NCBI GenBank assembly: GCA_016936155.1
Contig: JAFGPO010000105.1
Span: forward strand, 1-43,582
Source of the DNA: Caldifarciminota bacterium
GTDB lineage: Bacteria; Hydrothermota; Tepidihabitantia; SM23-42
Direction of reading: 5' to 3'
DNA: 43,582 bases
Shown: piece by piece, positions 32,305 to 39,934 of the stretch
Position numbering within the stretch: position 1 is the stretch's first letter
Layout of the letters: each line of letters begins with the position of its first letter
Notes under the pieces: model-generated
Databases searched by the model: none
Told to the model about the DNA's origin: nothing
What the model saw: only the letters and a program-made list of their open reading frames with translations
Translations under genes and position numbers: made by a program

Positions 32305-34011
32305 TTACGTTCTGTCGAAGATCGAGAGGTCGAGATCAGGAAAACAGTTGTCTTGCCCAGAGACCTCTTCGAAAAGGTTCATGGCGTTATCCGGGATGTG
32401 TTTGTTCGCACCAAAGAGAGAAAGTATGGCAGCAAGTTGTTTGAAACTTTCATAATGACGGCTGAAACGCAGTTCAGCATAATCATGCGCGCTCCACGTT
32501 GTTATCAAAAATTGCCAGTCTGACGACTGCAGGAGGAGGAGTTCACGCGCCAGTTGCTGTAGTAACGATGTGACGACAATGTTCTTTGAATTGCGATATT
32601 TATCGTATAGTTCGTAGAACATATCTTCGATCTCATAAAGCCGGCTCCATGTCCATGTCGTATTTTTGTTCAGCCACACATAGTGAAATCCACCCTCTCC
32701 CCATGAGCCTTCTGGCAGGGCGATGATCTTATCCGGGGTAAGGGTATTGAGAAGCTCGGATCCAGTGGTGAGTTCAATATCCGGATCTTCATTAACAATC
32801 TTCAGCACATGGTAAAGCCAGCGCGGTCCTTCAAACCACCAATGACCGAACAATTCAGTATCGAACGGTGCGCATATACAAGCCGGCTTGTGGTGTTCTT
32901 TATAATACCTGTACGCGGTTGCACGTACCAACGACACGAAGTGCTGTGCATGTTCTTTGAGCTTTTCTTCGATAGCGTCAGGTTGGTAGACTTGTTTGAG
33001 CGCAAGATCGATCCTGGCGTCAGTGACGCGCCAGTAGCGCAGACCCCCGGGCCAGCGTTTCTTATGGAAGTCAAGGTACGCTGGATCTCCCGGATAACCG
33101 AGTTCCCCGCTCCACACCTGTAATGCCGTGGCCGGGTCGCGCGTGAGCACGGCAACCGGTGCTTTCTCACGATCGGATGCCACCAAATACACTTCCTGCG
33201 GCGTCCGTGGCATATCCACGTCCGCATCAAACGTACGCTGGAAATTGCGCCAAAGCTGCTGTAATGCTTTGAAACGGCTGAGGTAAGTACCGATCGCCTT
33301 ACCGCCCTTGAGCATGTGTGCATCAATGATAAAATAGTTAATATGGTGTTCACTCAAAAAATCATCGATACCCCTGCGTTCAACAGTTTTTCTATTTTTC
33401 CCTGTAGATGGTTTCCATGCATACGCTGGTCTATACGCGCATTCTGGCAGCCAGATCCCGTTTGGTTTGCGCCCGAAATGGTGCTTGTACGTCCTCACGC
33501 CGAGTTCTATCTGGGCGTTCACTGAACGATCATGCTTGAGTAGGGGCAGATAACCATGGGTTGCTGCCGAGGTGATGATCTCGATCTGTCCTTTATCCTG
33601 CAAATTTTTGAACCGTTGAAGGATGTCCTGGTTATAATCATCGACAAACCGGTGAAGTGCCCTGTCGTAAAAAAGTGACCACATCGCGGCGACCGCGGCA
33701 AAATTCTCCTGGCCGTTTTTAATAAATTCTTCATGGTCCTGTTCGGCGCTCTTTTTCCGCTGGCGAATATACTGGAGGAATTCGTTTTTGAAATTCGATT
33801 GGCGGAGTTGTTCCTGCAAGATAGGCGTTATGCCGATATTGATCCCCGGGTAGTATCCTTGTTCAACAAGACATTCGAGTTGCATAAGGAGTGGCAGGTA
33901 ACACTCAACCGTTGCCTCATTAAGCCAGTCCGTGCCGTGAGGCCATTGACCGTGGTTCAAGACCCAGGGTAGGTGGGAATGCAGAACAAACGAAAGGTAT
34001 CCTTTTGGCAT
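32305..34011 (-). CDS. Glycoside hydrolase family 57, 1,4-alpha-glucan branching enzyme type
   Basis: 568 residues from ATG 34011. SFVLHSHLPWV near the start, GIWLPECAYRPAY with the predicted nucleophile Glu190, and CAPFDTELFGHWWFEGPRWL with the acid/base Asp384 are GH57 branching-enzyme motifs. The C-terminal helical domain (DUF1957) follows. It would introduce alpha-1,6 branches into glycogen-like storage glucan. A longer frame begins with TTG at 34044, but that TTG is the -35 box of the promoter, so the shorter start is preferred. No SD is present; the -10 lies five bases upstream. Confidence 0.9.
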   Translation of the reverse strand: MPKGYLSFVLHSHLPWVLNHGQWPHGTDWLNEATVECYLPLLMQLECLVEQGYYPGINIGITPILQEQLRQSNFKNEFLQYIRQRKKSAEQDHEEFIKNGQENFAAVAAMWSLFYDRALHRFVDDYNQDILQRFKNLQDKGQIEIITSAATHGYLPLLKHDRSVNAQIELGVRTYKHHFGRKPNGIWLPECAYRPAYAWKPSTGKNRKTVERRGIDDFLSEHHINYFIIDAHMLKGGKAIGTYLSRFKALQQLWRNFQRTFDADVDMPRTPQEVYLVASDREKAPVAVLTRDPATALQVWSGELGYPGDPAYLDFHKKRWPGGLRYWRVTDARIDLALKQVYQPDAIEEKLKEHAQHFVSLVRATAYRYYKEHHKPACICAPFDTELFGHWWFEGPRWLYHVLKIVNEDPDIELTTGSELLNTLTPDKIIALPEGSWGEGGFHYVWLNKNTTWTWSRLYEIEDMFYELYDKYRNSKNIVVTSLLQQLARELLLLQSSDWQFLITTWSAHDYAELRFSRHYESFKQLAAILSLFGANKHIPDNAMNLFEEVSGQDNCFPDLDLSIFDRT

Positions 34012-34016
34012 GATCA

Positions 34017-34044
34017 ATTGTAAAGGAAAAGATGGCGCGGTCAA
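34017..34044 (-). promoter_or_regulatory. Promoter of the GH57 gene, TTGACC-16-TACAAT, leaderless arrangement
   Basis: Minus strand: -35 TTGACC (34044-34039), 16-bp spacer, -10 TACAAT (34022-34017), then five bases to ATG at 34011. The transcription start should coincide with the start codon. Confidence 0.75.
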
Positions 34045-34099
34045 GACATAACGATGGAGCTAAAGCTGTCCATCTTACTATTTGTCTCCAATGTGTTTG

Positions 34100-34128
34100 T
34101 TGACAGAGCTTTATCATATCATTACTAT
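34100..34128 (+). promoter_or_regulatory. Promoter of the GWxTD-like gene, TTGACA-17-TACTAT
   Basis: -35 TTGACA (34100-34105), 17-bp spacer, -10 TACTAT (34123-34128). The transcript would start near 34135 at the AGGAGG ribosome site that serves the GTG at 34144. Confidence 0.75.
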
Positions 34129-34143
34129 TACCCAGGAGGAATC

Positions 34144-35442
34144 GTGAAAAGAATGCTTATAACCATCATAGGTGCATCTGTGGTTTTTTTATTCACTTTC
34201 TGCGGTGTTGCGAACCTTTTCTCGGCAAAATACTACCGTTTGCTGGAAAAAGAGAGGAAGTTCTATTTGGGATTGCAGGGTATAGATTCAATCGCCGCTG
34301 TTCAGTATATCAGCCTGGAATCCCCGACTGAACGTGCACAGTTCTACGATAGTTACTGGGAGAACAGGAAAGAAGGTGAACAGGCCGAGTTCGAAGAGCG
34401 CTGTGAATTCGCCTTCCGGCACTATGGTAAGTTCGCACCGCTCAGCGATGATCGTATCCAGGTGTATGTCAAGTATGGACCTCCGACAAGACGTGAGGAG
34501 ATCATCCCACAAAAAAATATCGCGATCCGGACCGATGAAAAGGTGAACCCGGTAGAGATCTGGACATATAATAAAGAAGGCTTGATCTTCGATTTTATCC
34601 GACTCGCACGTGCATTCGAATTGATCAATATCAGCCGGTTCGGAGATGAGGTTCTGATCCCGCATTTCAACGAAGCCCCGGTGGAGAGTGTCATTGATGT
34701 TGTTCTGCCTGGGCTGCTCGATTTGTCCGTTGCCGCCGGACGTTTTCGGCAGAAAAAAAATCTGACCCGGCTGGAACTATATATTACAGTAAGCATGCAG
34801 GATACAGTGGATGCTTCATTCATGCGCACGATCCACGTTTATAATGCGATCGATAGTATCGTACAAACGGATCAACATATGCTGCAGCCGGTCGATGGCG
34901 CTAATGGAGCATTTTTTGATGAGGTGAATTTCTGGCTTAACCCTGAGGATTACCGGTTAGAGATCGAGATCATCGACGGAAAGAATAACCTTGTCGGGAA
35001 GGAGATCCTGTGGTCAAGCCTGATCGATTACCAGGACGATGCCAAGGAGATCAGTGATCTGGTGCCAGCTTTGCTTATCGATAAATCCCATACGCATGAG
35101 AAGTTCGATAAACCGGTTGGGCGGGTCATCCCGCTTACCCGTCCAGTGGTCCCGATGTTCCACCTCTTTTATTTTTATGCCGAGGTGTACAACCTCGCAA
35201 TGGTCGATGGGTTGCATAAAGTGAAGACTACCTATGAAATAACGAATCGTGAGAAAATGCGTCGTGAAGTTGTCGATGTCATGATCAAAGATCATGTCGA
35301 TGCTGGCGATGTCGCATATCTTGGAGCGATCTACCATCCAATGGATCTATCCCCTGGACACTACATTATTACACTGAAAGCGCTTGATCTTATCAGCGGC
35401 CAGGAAAGGACCGCAATAAGTGAATTCGAGTTAGTCAAATAG
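34144..35442 (+). CDS. GWxTD-like domain protein, membrane-anchored or secreted
   Basis: 432 residues from GTG 34144, chosen because AGGAGG lies four to ten bases upstream and the promoter ends at 34128; the open frame back to 34054 crosses the promoter. N-terminal hydrophobic segment (LITIIGASVVFLFTFCGVAN) is a signal or anchor; the Cys is not in a typical lipobox. The APLSDDRIQVYVKYGPPTRR region (about 100-120) resembles the GWxTD domain core (normally GWxTDRG-x-IYI-x-YGPP), though the GWxTD itself is altered. The rest is beta-rich. The role is unknown. It ends 17 bp from the convergent M55 gene. Confidence 0.7.
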   Translation: MKRMLITIIGASVVFLFTFCGVANLFSAKYYRLLEKERKFYLGLQGIDSIAAVQYISLESPTERAQFYDSYWENRKEGEQAEFEERCEFAFRHYGKFAPLSDDRIQVYVKYGPPTRREEIIPQKNIAIRTDEKVNPVEIWTYNKEGLIFDFIRLARAFELINISRFGDEVLIPHFNEAPVESVIDVVLPGLLDLSVAAGRFRQKKNLTRLELYITVSMQDTVDASFMRTIHVYNAIDSIVQTDQHMLQPVDGANGAFFDEVNFWLNPEDYRLEIEIIDGKNNLVGKEILWSSLIDYQDDAKEISDLVPALLIDKSHTHEKFDKPVGRVIPLTRPVVPMFHLFYFYAEVYNLAMVDGLHKVKTTYEITNREKMRREVVDVMIKDHVDAGDVAYLGAIYHPMDLSPGHYIITLKALDLISGQERTAISEFELVK

Positions 35443-35459
35443 AATACGCGGATTTACGT

Positions 35460-36302
35460 TTATTGGGTCAAGCGTCCAAGCGCGCAGATTAAACGCAGTA
35501 TGTTGTAAAACTCCAGAATATTTTTTGCGTTATACGCGCAGGTCCGTGCTGCCATCCTCTTTACTCCGGGGATCGGTTCCACCGCATCACCCATGGCTGA
35601 GTTCATGAGTTCGAATTCAGCCCTTATCGGTATTTTGAACCGGAAAGGTCTTAAAGCAGTACTTTTGGACACGACTTGTGCCGCCTTTTTTTCGATCTCT
35701 GCATGAACCTCTGACGGTAGGCGACACCTTGCGGAAAAACGGGAAATACCATATTTGGTGATCACCATCGCAACCGTCCTGCCAAAGAAACTTCTCACCT
35801 CCGTTGCCAGAACATCATCACCGGACACCAGACCCAGGGGTACGCCATAGTATCCTGCAACTGCAGCGTTGATCTCGGTCTCACCGACATGCCGACCATT
35901 GATCATGATATTGTAGATTACGGACGAGGAATAGGTATGGTCCATGCCTGCCCGTTGGGAGCCAACCATGGCGTGGTAACCAATACAAAAAAGGATATTG
36001 AATTTTCGGTCTATTCCCTCGACCATGTAGTAGCGGCGCGGAGAACCCTTAATGATCGTCACGCCTGGTTCCAGGTCGGTTATGATCAGATTTTCACCCT
36101 GGGCATGGCTGTCGCAGACCAGAATCTCCCCGATCTTCGGGCGGCCTGCTTTGATGCCGCGGATCGCGGCGTTGACCTCCGCAGTGGCGATCTTTCGGTA
36201 TGCATGCAATGTGGATGCATTATTCGCCACTTCGTTCCAGGACGATACGCCACTGATACCCTCGATATCGAATGATATAAAGGCATTGAATCGTCTCCGC
36301 AT
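35460..36302 (-). CDS. dppA: M55-family D-aminopeptidase (DppA type)
   Basis: 280 residues. Zinc peptidase acting on D-amino-acid peptides. FISFDIEGISGVSSW (metal ligands Asp12 and Glu14), VCDSHAQGENL, then FCIGYHAMVGSQ and MDHTYSS are the DppA motifs. The length is standard. The C-terminal stretch after about residue 265 is not conserved. It could release D-alanine from cell-wall peptides for fermentation. A perfect TTGACA-16-TATAAT promoter ends six bases before the ATG and there is no SD, so the message is predicted leaderless. Confidence 0.9.
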   Translation of the reverse strand: MRRRFNAFISFDIEGISGVSSWNEVANNASTLHAYRKIATAEVNAAIRGIKAGRPKIGEILVCDSHAQGENLIITDLEPGVTIIKGSPRRYYMVEGIDRKFNILFCIGYHAMVGSQRAGMDHTYSSSVIYNIMINGRHVGETEINAAVAGYYGVPLGLVSGDDVLATEVRSFFGRTVAMVITKYGISRFSARCRLPSEVHAEIEKKAAQVVSKSTALRPFRFKIPIRAEFELMNSAMGDAVEPIPGVKRMAARTCAYNAKNILEFYNILRLICALGRLTQ

Positions 36303-36308
36303 AAGATC

Positions 36309-36336
36309 ATTATAGCGTGGCTGTTTCCCGTGTCAA
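36309..36336 (-). promoter_or_regulatory. Perfect promoter of the M55 gene, leaderless arrangement
   Basis: Minus strand: TTGACA (36336-36331), 16-bp spacer, TATAAT (36314-36309), six bases to the ATG at 36302. Its -35 lies only five base pairs from the -35 of the divergent promoter at 36342. Confidence 0.85.
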
Positions 36337-36341
36337 GAATG

Positions 36342-36370
36342 TTGACTTTTAGGAACAGACGCACTACAAT
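36342..36370 (+). promoter_or_regulatory. Promoter of the GGDEF gene, TTGACT-17-TACAAT, leaderless arrangement
   Basis: TTGACT (36342-36347), 17-bp spacer, TACAAT (36365-36370), then five bases to the GTG at 36376. No SD is present. Back-to-back with the promoter of the M55 gene. Confidence 0.8.
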
Positions 36371-36375
36371 AGCGT

Positions 36376-37554
36376 GTGGATGGCGTGAATATTGATATAG
36401 GGTTTTTCATTACGGTAATCATTGGCATCGCAATTCTCATCGGGCTTATTGTATTGATCACTTCTATTGTCAGCACCAAGAAGAAGGGCGGGATCAGCAA
36501 TCGAGCAATGCTCGAGGAACGTTTGAAACAGCAATTGACCGAGAATAATAGAATGCAGCAGGAACTGAAACAGATCAATTCCATGGATAACCTCTTTTTT
36601 GCATCGATGATCCGTTTGACTTCACGTCTTCATGCCGCTGATATTGCGAAGGAGATCACCGGACTCCTCATGAATTACCTTGATGCAGAGCAGGTTGCAG
36701 TTTTCCTGGCTGATGAACGCGGTGAACGGTTGCGCATCGTTGATCAGCATGGCATACGCGATGATTTGAAAACGCAGATCGTCTACGAAGTGAACAGTGA
36801 ACAACGGCGCGGGAAAGTGGGATTCAGCTTTCTGGAGAAACATCCGATCACGAAAAGGGATGTCGTAATCGGCGTGCAGGAACCGTATGCAGTATTCAAT
36901 CCCGATATTTGTTATCCGGTATTCTATCAGGAACGTCGATTCGGCGTGATCGCGATCGTACGGCACCAAGATCTTGAGGAACGTGAGCGAAATATGCTGG
37001 GCGTAATATCAGCGATCGCGGGAATAACCCTGAATAATACACGAACCGTTCATGCTGATCCCTTGACACAACTGTATAACATCGGTTATTTCAGAGAGCG
37101 TCTGGATGTCGAGCTGCAGCATGCCCGGGGCCACCAAAAATGTCTATCCATTGCGATCGTTGATCTGGATAATTTTAAGATGTACAATGATTCATACGGG
37201 CATCAAGCAGGCGACCTGCTCCTGATGCGGCTCGCCCAGATATTCATCAATCATTTTGACACCGAAGAGATCATCGCGCGATACGGTGGCGATGAATTCA
37301 TTGTCATGTTCCCGGGTATTTTAAAGAATGACGCACTGCGTATCATGGGACATTTGCTTGAAGCGCTGCAAAAGTACGATTTTGCCAGTGCGCAGAAAGT
37401 GCGCGTAACATTTTCTGCCGGGATCTCGACATTTCCAGATGATGCATTGAACGCGACCGAGTTGATCCGGTATGCGGATCAGGCGTTGTATGCAGCAAAA
37501 CGGGCGGGTCGGAACACGGTGAAGATGTATTCATCAACCCTCGCGAAAATATAA
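36376..37554 (+). CDS. Membrane-anchored GAF-GGDEF diguanylate cyclase
   Basis: 392 residues. One membrane segment (about 8-31, GFFITVIIGIAILIGLIVLI), a coiled coil (about 45-70), a GAF-like sensor (about 75-215) and a C-terminal GGDEF domain (about 225-390) with DPLTQLYNIGYFRERL and RYGGDEF near residue 303. The active GGDEF is intact, so cyclic-di-GMP synthesis is expected. The product-inhibition I-site (RxxD, five residues before) reads DTEE and is lost. The GTG start fits the predicted transcription start; an ATG does not occur nearby in frame. HypD follows 14 bp later. Confidence 0.88.
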   Translation: MDGVNIDIGFFITVIIGIAILIGLIVLITSIVSTKKKGGISNRAMLEERLKQQLTENNRMQQELKQINSMDNLFFASMIRLTSRLHAADIAKEITGLLMNYLDAEQVAVFLADERGERLRIVDQHGIRDDLKTQIVYEVNSEQRRGKVGFSFLEKHPITKRDVVIGVQEPYAVFNPDICYPVFYQERRFGVIAIVRHQDLEERERNMLGVISAIAGITLNNTRTVHADPLTQLYNIGYFRERLDVELQHARGHQKCLSIAIVDLDNFKMYNDSYGHQAGDLLLMRLAQIFINHFDTEEIIARYGGDEFIVMFPGILKNDALRIMGHLLEALQKYDFASAQKVRVTFSAGISTFPDDALNATELIRYADQALYAAKRAGRNTVKMYSSTLAKI

Positions 37555-37568
37555 TACGAGGTTGATGC

Positions 37569-38666
37569 ATGGCCAGCCTCGCCGAAAAAATGATCCAGAA
37601 ACTACAGCAATTCGATATCGGCAGCATCAATCTGATGGAGGTCTGTGGCACGCACACAATGGCGATCGCGCGATCCGGGTTGCGCGATCTCTTACCTGAT
37701 AATCTCACTCTGCTGTCCGGTCCTGGCTGTCCTGTATGCGTGACCCCACAGGAGACGATCGATCGTGCGATCCTGCTCGCGCAGCAAAAGGATGTTATTA
37801 TTACGACATTCGGTGATATGGTTCGAGTCCCAGGATCGAGCGGCACTCTGGAGCAGCATGCGCCATTGATCGTGTATTCGGCTCTGGATGCATTGAAGGT
37901 CGCGCAGGCCGATCCGAGCAAGCAGGTTGTTTTCATCGGGGTTGGATTCGAAACCACTTCACCGACAATTGCCGCAACGGTGCTCGCTGCGAAGGAGAAG
38001 CGAATCCGGAATTTCAGCGTGCTCCCATCGTTCAGACTGATCCCGCCGGCACTGCGTTTCATTGCCGGGTCGCCGAAGATCAATGTTGATGGTCTGATAC
38101 TCCCCGGGCATGTGTCCGTGATCATCGGATCACGACCGTATGAATTCCTGGCGCGTGAATTTAATATTCCTGGTTGTATTACGGGATTTGAACCGATCGA
38201 CATTCTGCACGGCATATTGAACATCGTCCAGCAGATCGCGGACAAGAAGGCGTGTATTGCGATCGAATACAGCCGGGTAGTGGGTCCCGAGGGGAACAAG
38301 AACGCACAGGCGATCATCGACCAGGTGTTCACTGTATGCGACGCACAGTGGCGGGGCATCGGTACGATCCCGGGATCAGGATTGACTTTTAATAAAAAGT
38401 TCAATGAGTATAATGCCCTTGATCGTTTCCAATTCAAGATACCTAAAAGTAAAGTACCCAGGGGATGTAGGTGCGGCGAGGTGCTGCTTGGACTTATCGT
38501 GCCGCCAGAGTGCCGTTTATTTGGCAAAGCGTGTGTTCCTTCATCGCCGATAGGCCCGTGCATGGTATCTTCTGAGGGTTCGTGTGCCGCGTACTATAAA
38601 TATGGATCAAGAAGGGATAAGAAGGCGGATAGAAGGCATATGAGGGCTAAAAAGGGCTTTAAATAG
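37569..38666 (+). CDS. hypD: Hydrogenase maturation protein HypD
   Basis: 365 residues. It assists building of the Fe(CN)2CO group of [NiFe]-hydrogenases together with HypC. MEVCGTHTMAIARSGLR, LSGPGCPVC, GFETTSPT, LPGHVSVIIG and the cysteine-rich end (CRCGEVLLG, ECRLFGKAC, SSEGSCAAYYKYG) are HypD motifs. The last 20 residues (SRRDKKADRRHMRAKKGF) are a basic tail encoded by a purine-rich AAGAAGG-type repeat and look like an addition beyond the usual end. No other hyp or hydrogenase gene is in the window. GAGG lies seven bases before the ATG. Confidence 0.94.
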   Translation: MASLAEKMIQKLQQFDIGSINLMEVCGTHTMAIARSGLRDLLPDNLTLLSGPGCPVCVTPQETIDRAILLAQQKDVIITTFGDMVRVPGSSGTLEQHAPLIVYSALDALKVAQADPSKQVVFIGVGFETTSPTIAATVLAAKEKRIRNFSVLPSFRLIPPALRFIAGSPKINVDGLILPGHVSVIIGSRPYEFLAREFNIPGCITGFEPIDILHGILNIVQQIADKKACIAIEYSRVVGPEGNKNAQAIIDQVFTVCDAQWRGIGTIPGSGLTFNKKFNEYNALDRFQFKIPKSKVPRGCRCGEVLLGLIVPPECRLFGKACVPSSPIGPCMVSSEGSCAAYYKYGSRRDKKADRRHMRAKKGFK

Positions 38667-38690
38667 CAGGAGAAAAGCAGAAATAGTTGC
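38605..38690 (+). repeat. Purine-rich AAGGC/AAGGGC degenerate repeats at the hypD 3' end
   Basis: Units such as AAGAAGGGATAAGAAGGCG and AGAAGGCATATGAGGGC run through the last codons of hypD and beyond its stop. Similar AAGGC-rich stretches occur at about 43290-43355 and, inverted, at about 29595-29670. Confidence 0.5.
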
Positions 38691-38735
38691 AATTAAGGAT
38701 CTTCTGTCGGTTTAGAATACTCCGTATAGGTTCAG

Positions 38736-38752
38736 GCGAAGCAGCGCTTCGC
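38736..38752 (+). promoter_or_regulatory. 7-bp hairpin directly before the radical SAM gene
   Basis: GCGAAGC-AGC-GCTTCGC, perfect stem, eight bases before the ATG at 38761, in the place where a ribosome site would be. No T-run follows, so it is not an intrinsic terminator. Confidence 0.4.
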
Positions 38753-38760
38753 GGTCTACT

Positions 38761-39699
38761 ATGTCAAAAAAGATAACCAAAGAAATCATTGATGATTTGT
38801 ATACACTACTGTCGCCGTGCCGGGTGTGCCCGCGCAAGTGCGGGGTGGACAGGTTGAAAGGGGAAAAAGGGAACTGTAATTCCGGATCGGAACTTGAGAT
38901 AGCATCCTTTCACCAGCATTTTGGCGAAGAACCGCCGCTTGTTGGCAAGCACGGTTCAGGTACGATCTTTTTCACCCACTGTAATCTGCACTGTGTGTTC
39001 TGCCAGAATTACCAGATCAGCCAGCTGGGTATGGGACATTCGGCCTCAATCGAGGAATGTGCACATATGATGCTGCGTTTGCAGGACCTGGAGTGCCACA
39101 ATATCAATTTTGTCACCCCCACACCGTGGGTGCCGCAGATTGTAAAAGCCCTTGCCGTTGCGCAAGATCAGGGTTTGAATGTGCCGATCGTATATAATTG
39201 TGGCGGGTACGAATCAGTTGAAACCCTTCAATTACTTGATGGCATTATTGATATTTACATGCCGGATATTAAATATGCGGATAATGACTCTGCCAGAGAA
39301 TTCTCAGATATTGCGGATTACTGGGATATAGTGCAGCCGGCACTCAAAGAAATGCATCGTCAAGTCGGTGACCTGGTCATGGAAAACGGTATTGCCCAAA
39401 AAGGTCTGCTCATCCGGCATTTAGTGCTGCCGGATGGCATCGCCGGCAGCAAGGCATGTTTTGAATTCATAAAAAATAAATTGTCGCCGCACACCGCGGT
39501 CAATGTCATGGCACAATATTATCCTGCCTATAACGCACACAAATATCCAAAGATCAACCGCCGGATCGCGCCGCGTGAGTACCAGCAGGTGCTTCGGGAA
39601 CTCGAAGCCCTTGGTCTGGATGAAGGTTTCCGTCAAACCATGGACACGATCGTCCGCCGCATCGTGCCTGAATGGACTGATGATCTGAAGGAAACGTAA
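38761..39699 (+). CDS. Radical SAM protein of the PflA/PflX type
   Basis: 312 residues. N-terminal CRVCPRKCGVDR (as in PflX-type proteins) is followed by the radical SAM cluster motif CNLHCVFCQN (CxxxCxxC) near residue 78, then NFVTPTPWVPQIV and DIYMPDIKYAD. The family includes activases of glycyl radical enzymes and related uncharacterised proteins (COG1313). No glycyl radical enzyme is in the window, so the partner is unknown. No SD precedes the ATG. The stop codon lies inside a GTAAGACGTAAGGCG repeat. Confidence 0.85.
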   Translation: MSKKITKEIIDDLYTLLSPCRVCPRKCGVDRLKGEKGNCNSGSELEIASFHQHFGEEPPLVGKHGSGTIFFTHCNLHCVFCQNYQISQLGMGHSASIEECAHMMLRLQDLECHNINFVTPTPWVPQIVKALAVAQDQGLNVPIVYNCGGYESVETLQLLDGIIDIYMPDIKYADNDSAREFSDIADYWDIVQPALKEMHRQVGDLVMENGIAQKGLLIRHLVLPDGIAGSKACFEFIKNKLSPHTAVNVMAQYYPAYNAHKYPKINRRIAPREYQQVLRELEALGLDEGFRQTMDTIVRRIVPEWTDDLKET

Positions 39700-39793
39700 G
39701 ACGTAAGGCGAAAGATACGCTCATTATTATCTCGCTAAGTGCTACAAAGACCGCGAATACCAGGCAGTACCGCATCAAGTACAGGGCAGGGTA

Positions 39794-39821
39794 TTGACGA
39801 AGGCATGTTTTTGTGTATGCT
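39794..39821 (+). promoter_or_regulatory. Promoter of sucCD, TTGACG-16-TATGCT
   Basis: -35 TTGACG (39794-39799), 16-bp spacer, -10 TATGCT (39816-39821). Transcription would start near 39828, leaving a leader of about 107 nt before the TTG at 39935. The phased 11-bp elements lie inside that leader. Confidence 0.55.
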
Positions 39822-39848
39822 AATGCGTTACTTTATTCCGAAGTGCAT

Positions 39849-39901
39849 ATTACAGCGATAGAATCCTTTATCACTGTAATCATTATAGTAATCACTGTAA
39901 T
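39849..39901 (+). promoter_or_regulatory. Three 11-bp elements at 21-bp spacing in the sucCD leader
   Basis: ATTACAGCGAT (39849-39859, inverted orientation, one mismatch), ATCACTGTAAT (39870-39880) and ATCACTGTAAT (39891-39901). Start-to-start distance is exactly 21 bp each time, two helical turns. The first can pair with either of the others as RNA (12 bp with one mismatch with 39869-39880). It may be an operator array, an RNA switch, or a repeat remnant. Confidence 0.45.
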
Positions 39902-39934
39902 TGAATCGAGCGAAGCGAGATTAAGGAGGTAATC

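Noticed and set aside
34054-34143. N-terminal extension of the GWxTD-like protein
   Set aside because: It would cross a good promoter (34100-34128) and ignore the AGGAGG that serves GTG 34144.
37343-38563. 406-codon open frame on the minus strand
   Set aside because: Antisense to hypD and the GGDEF gene; low-complexity Ser/Arg/Thr-rich product with no family features, while the plus strand codes for clear HypD motifs.
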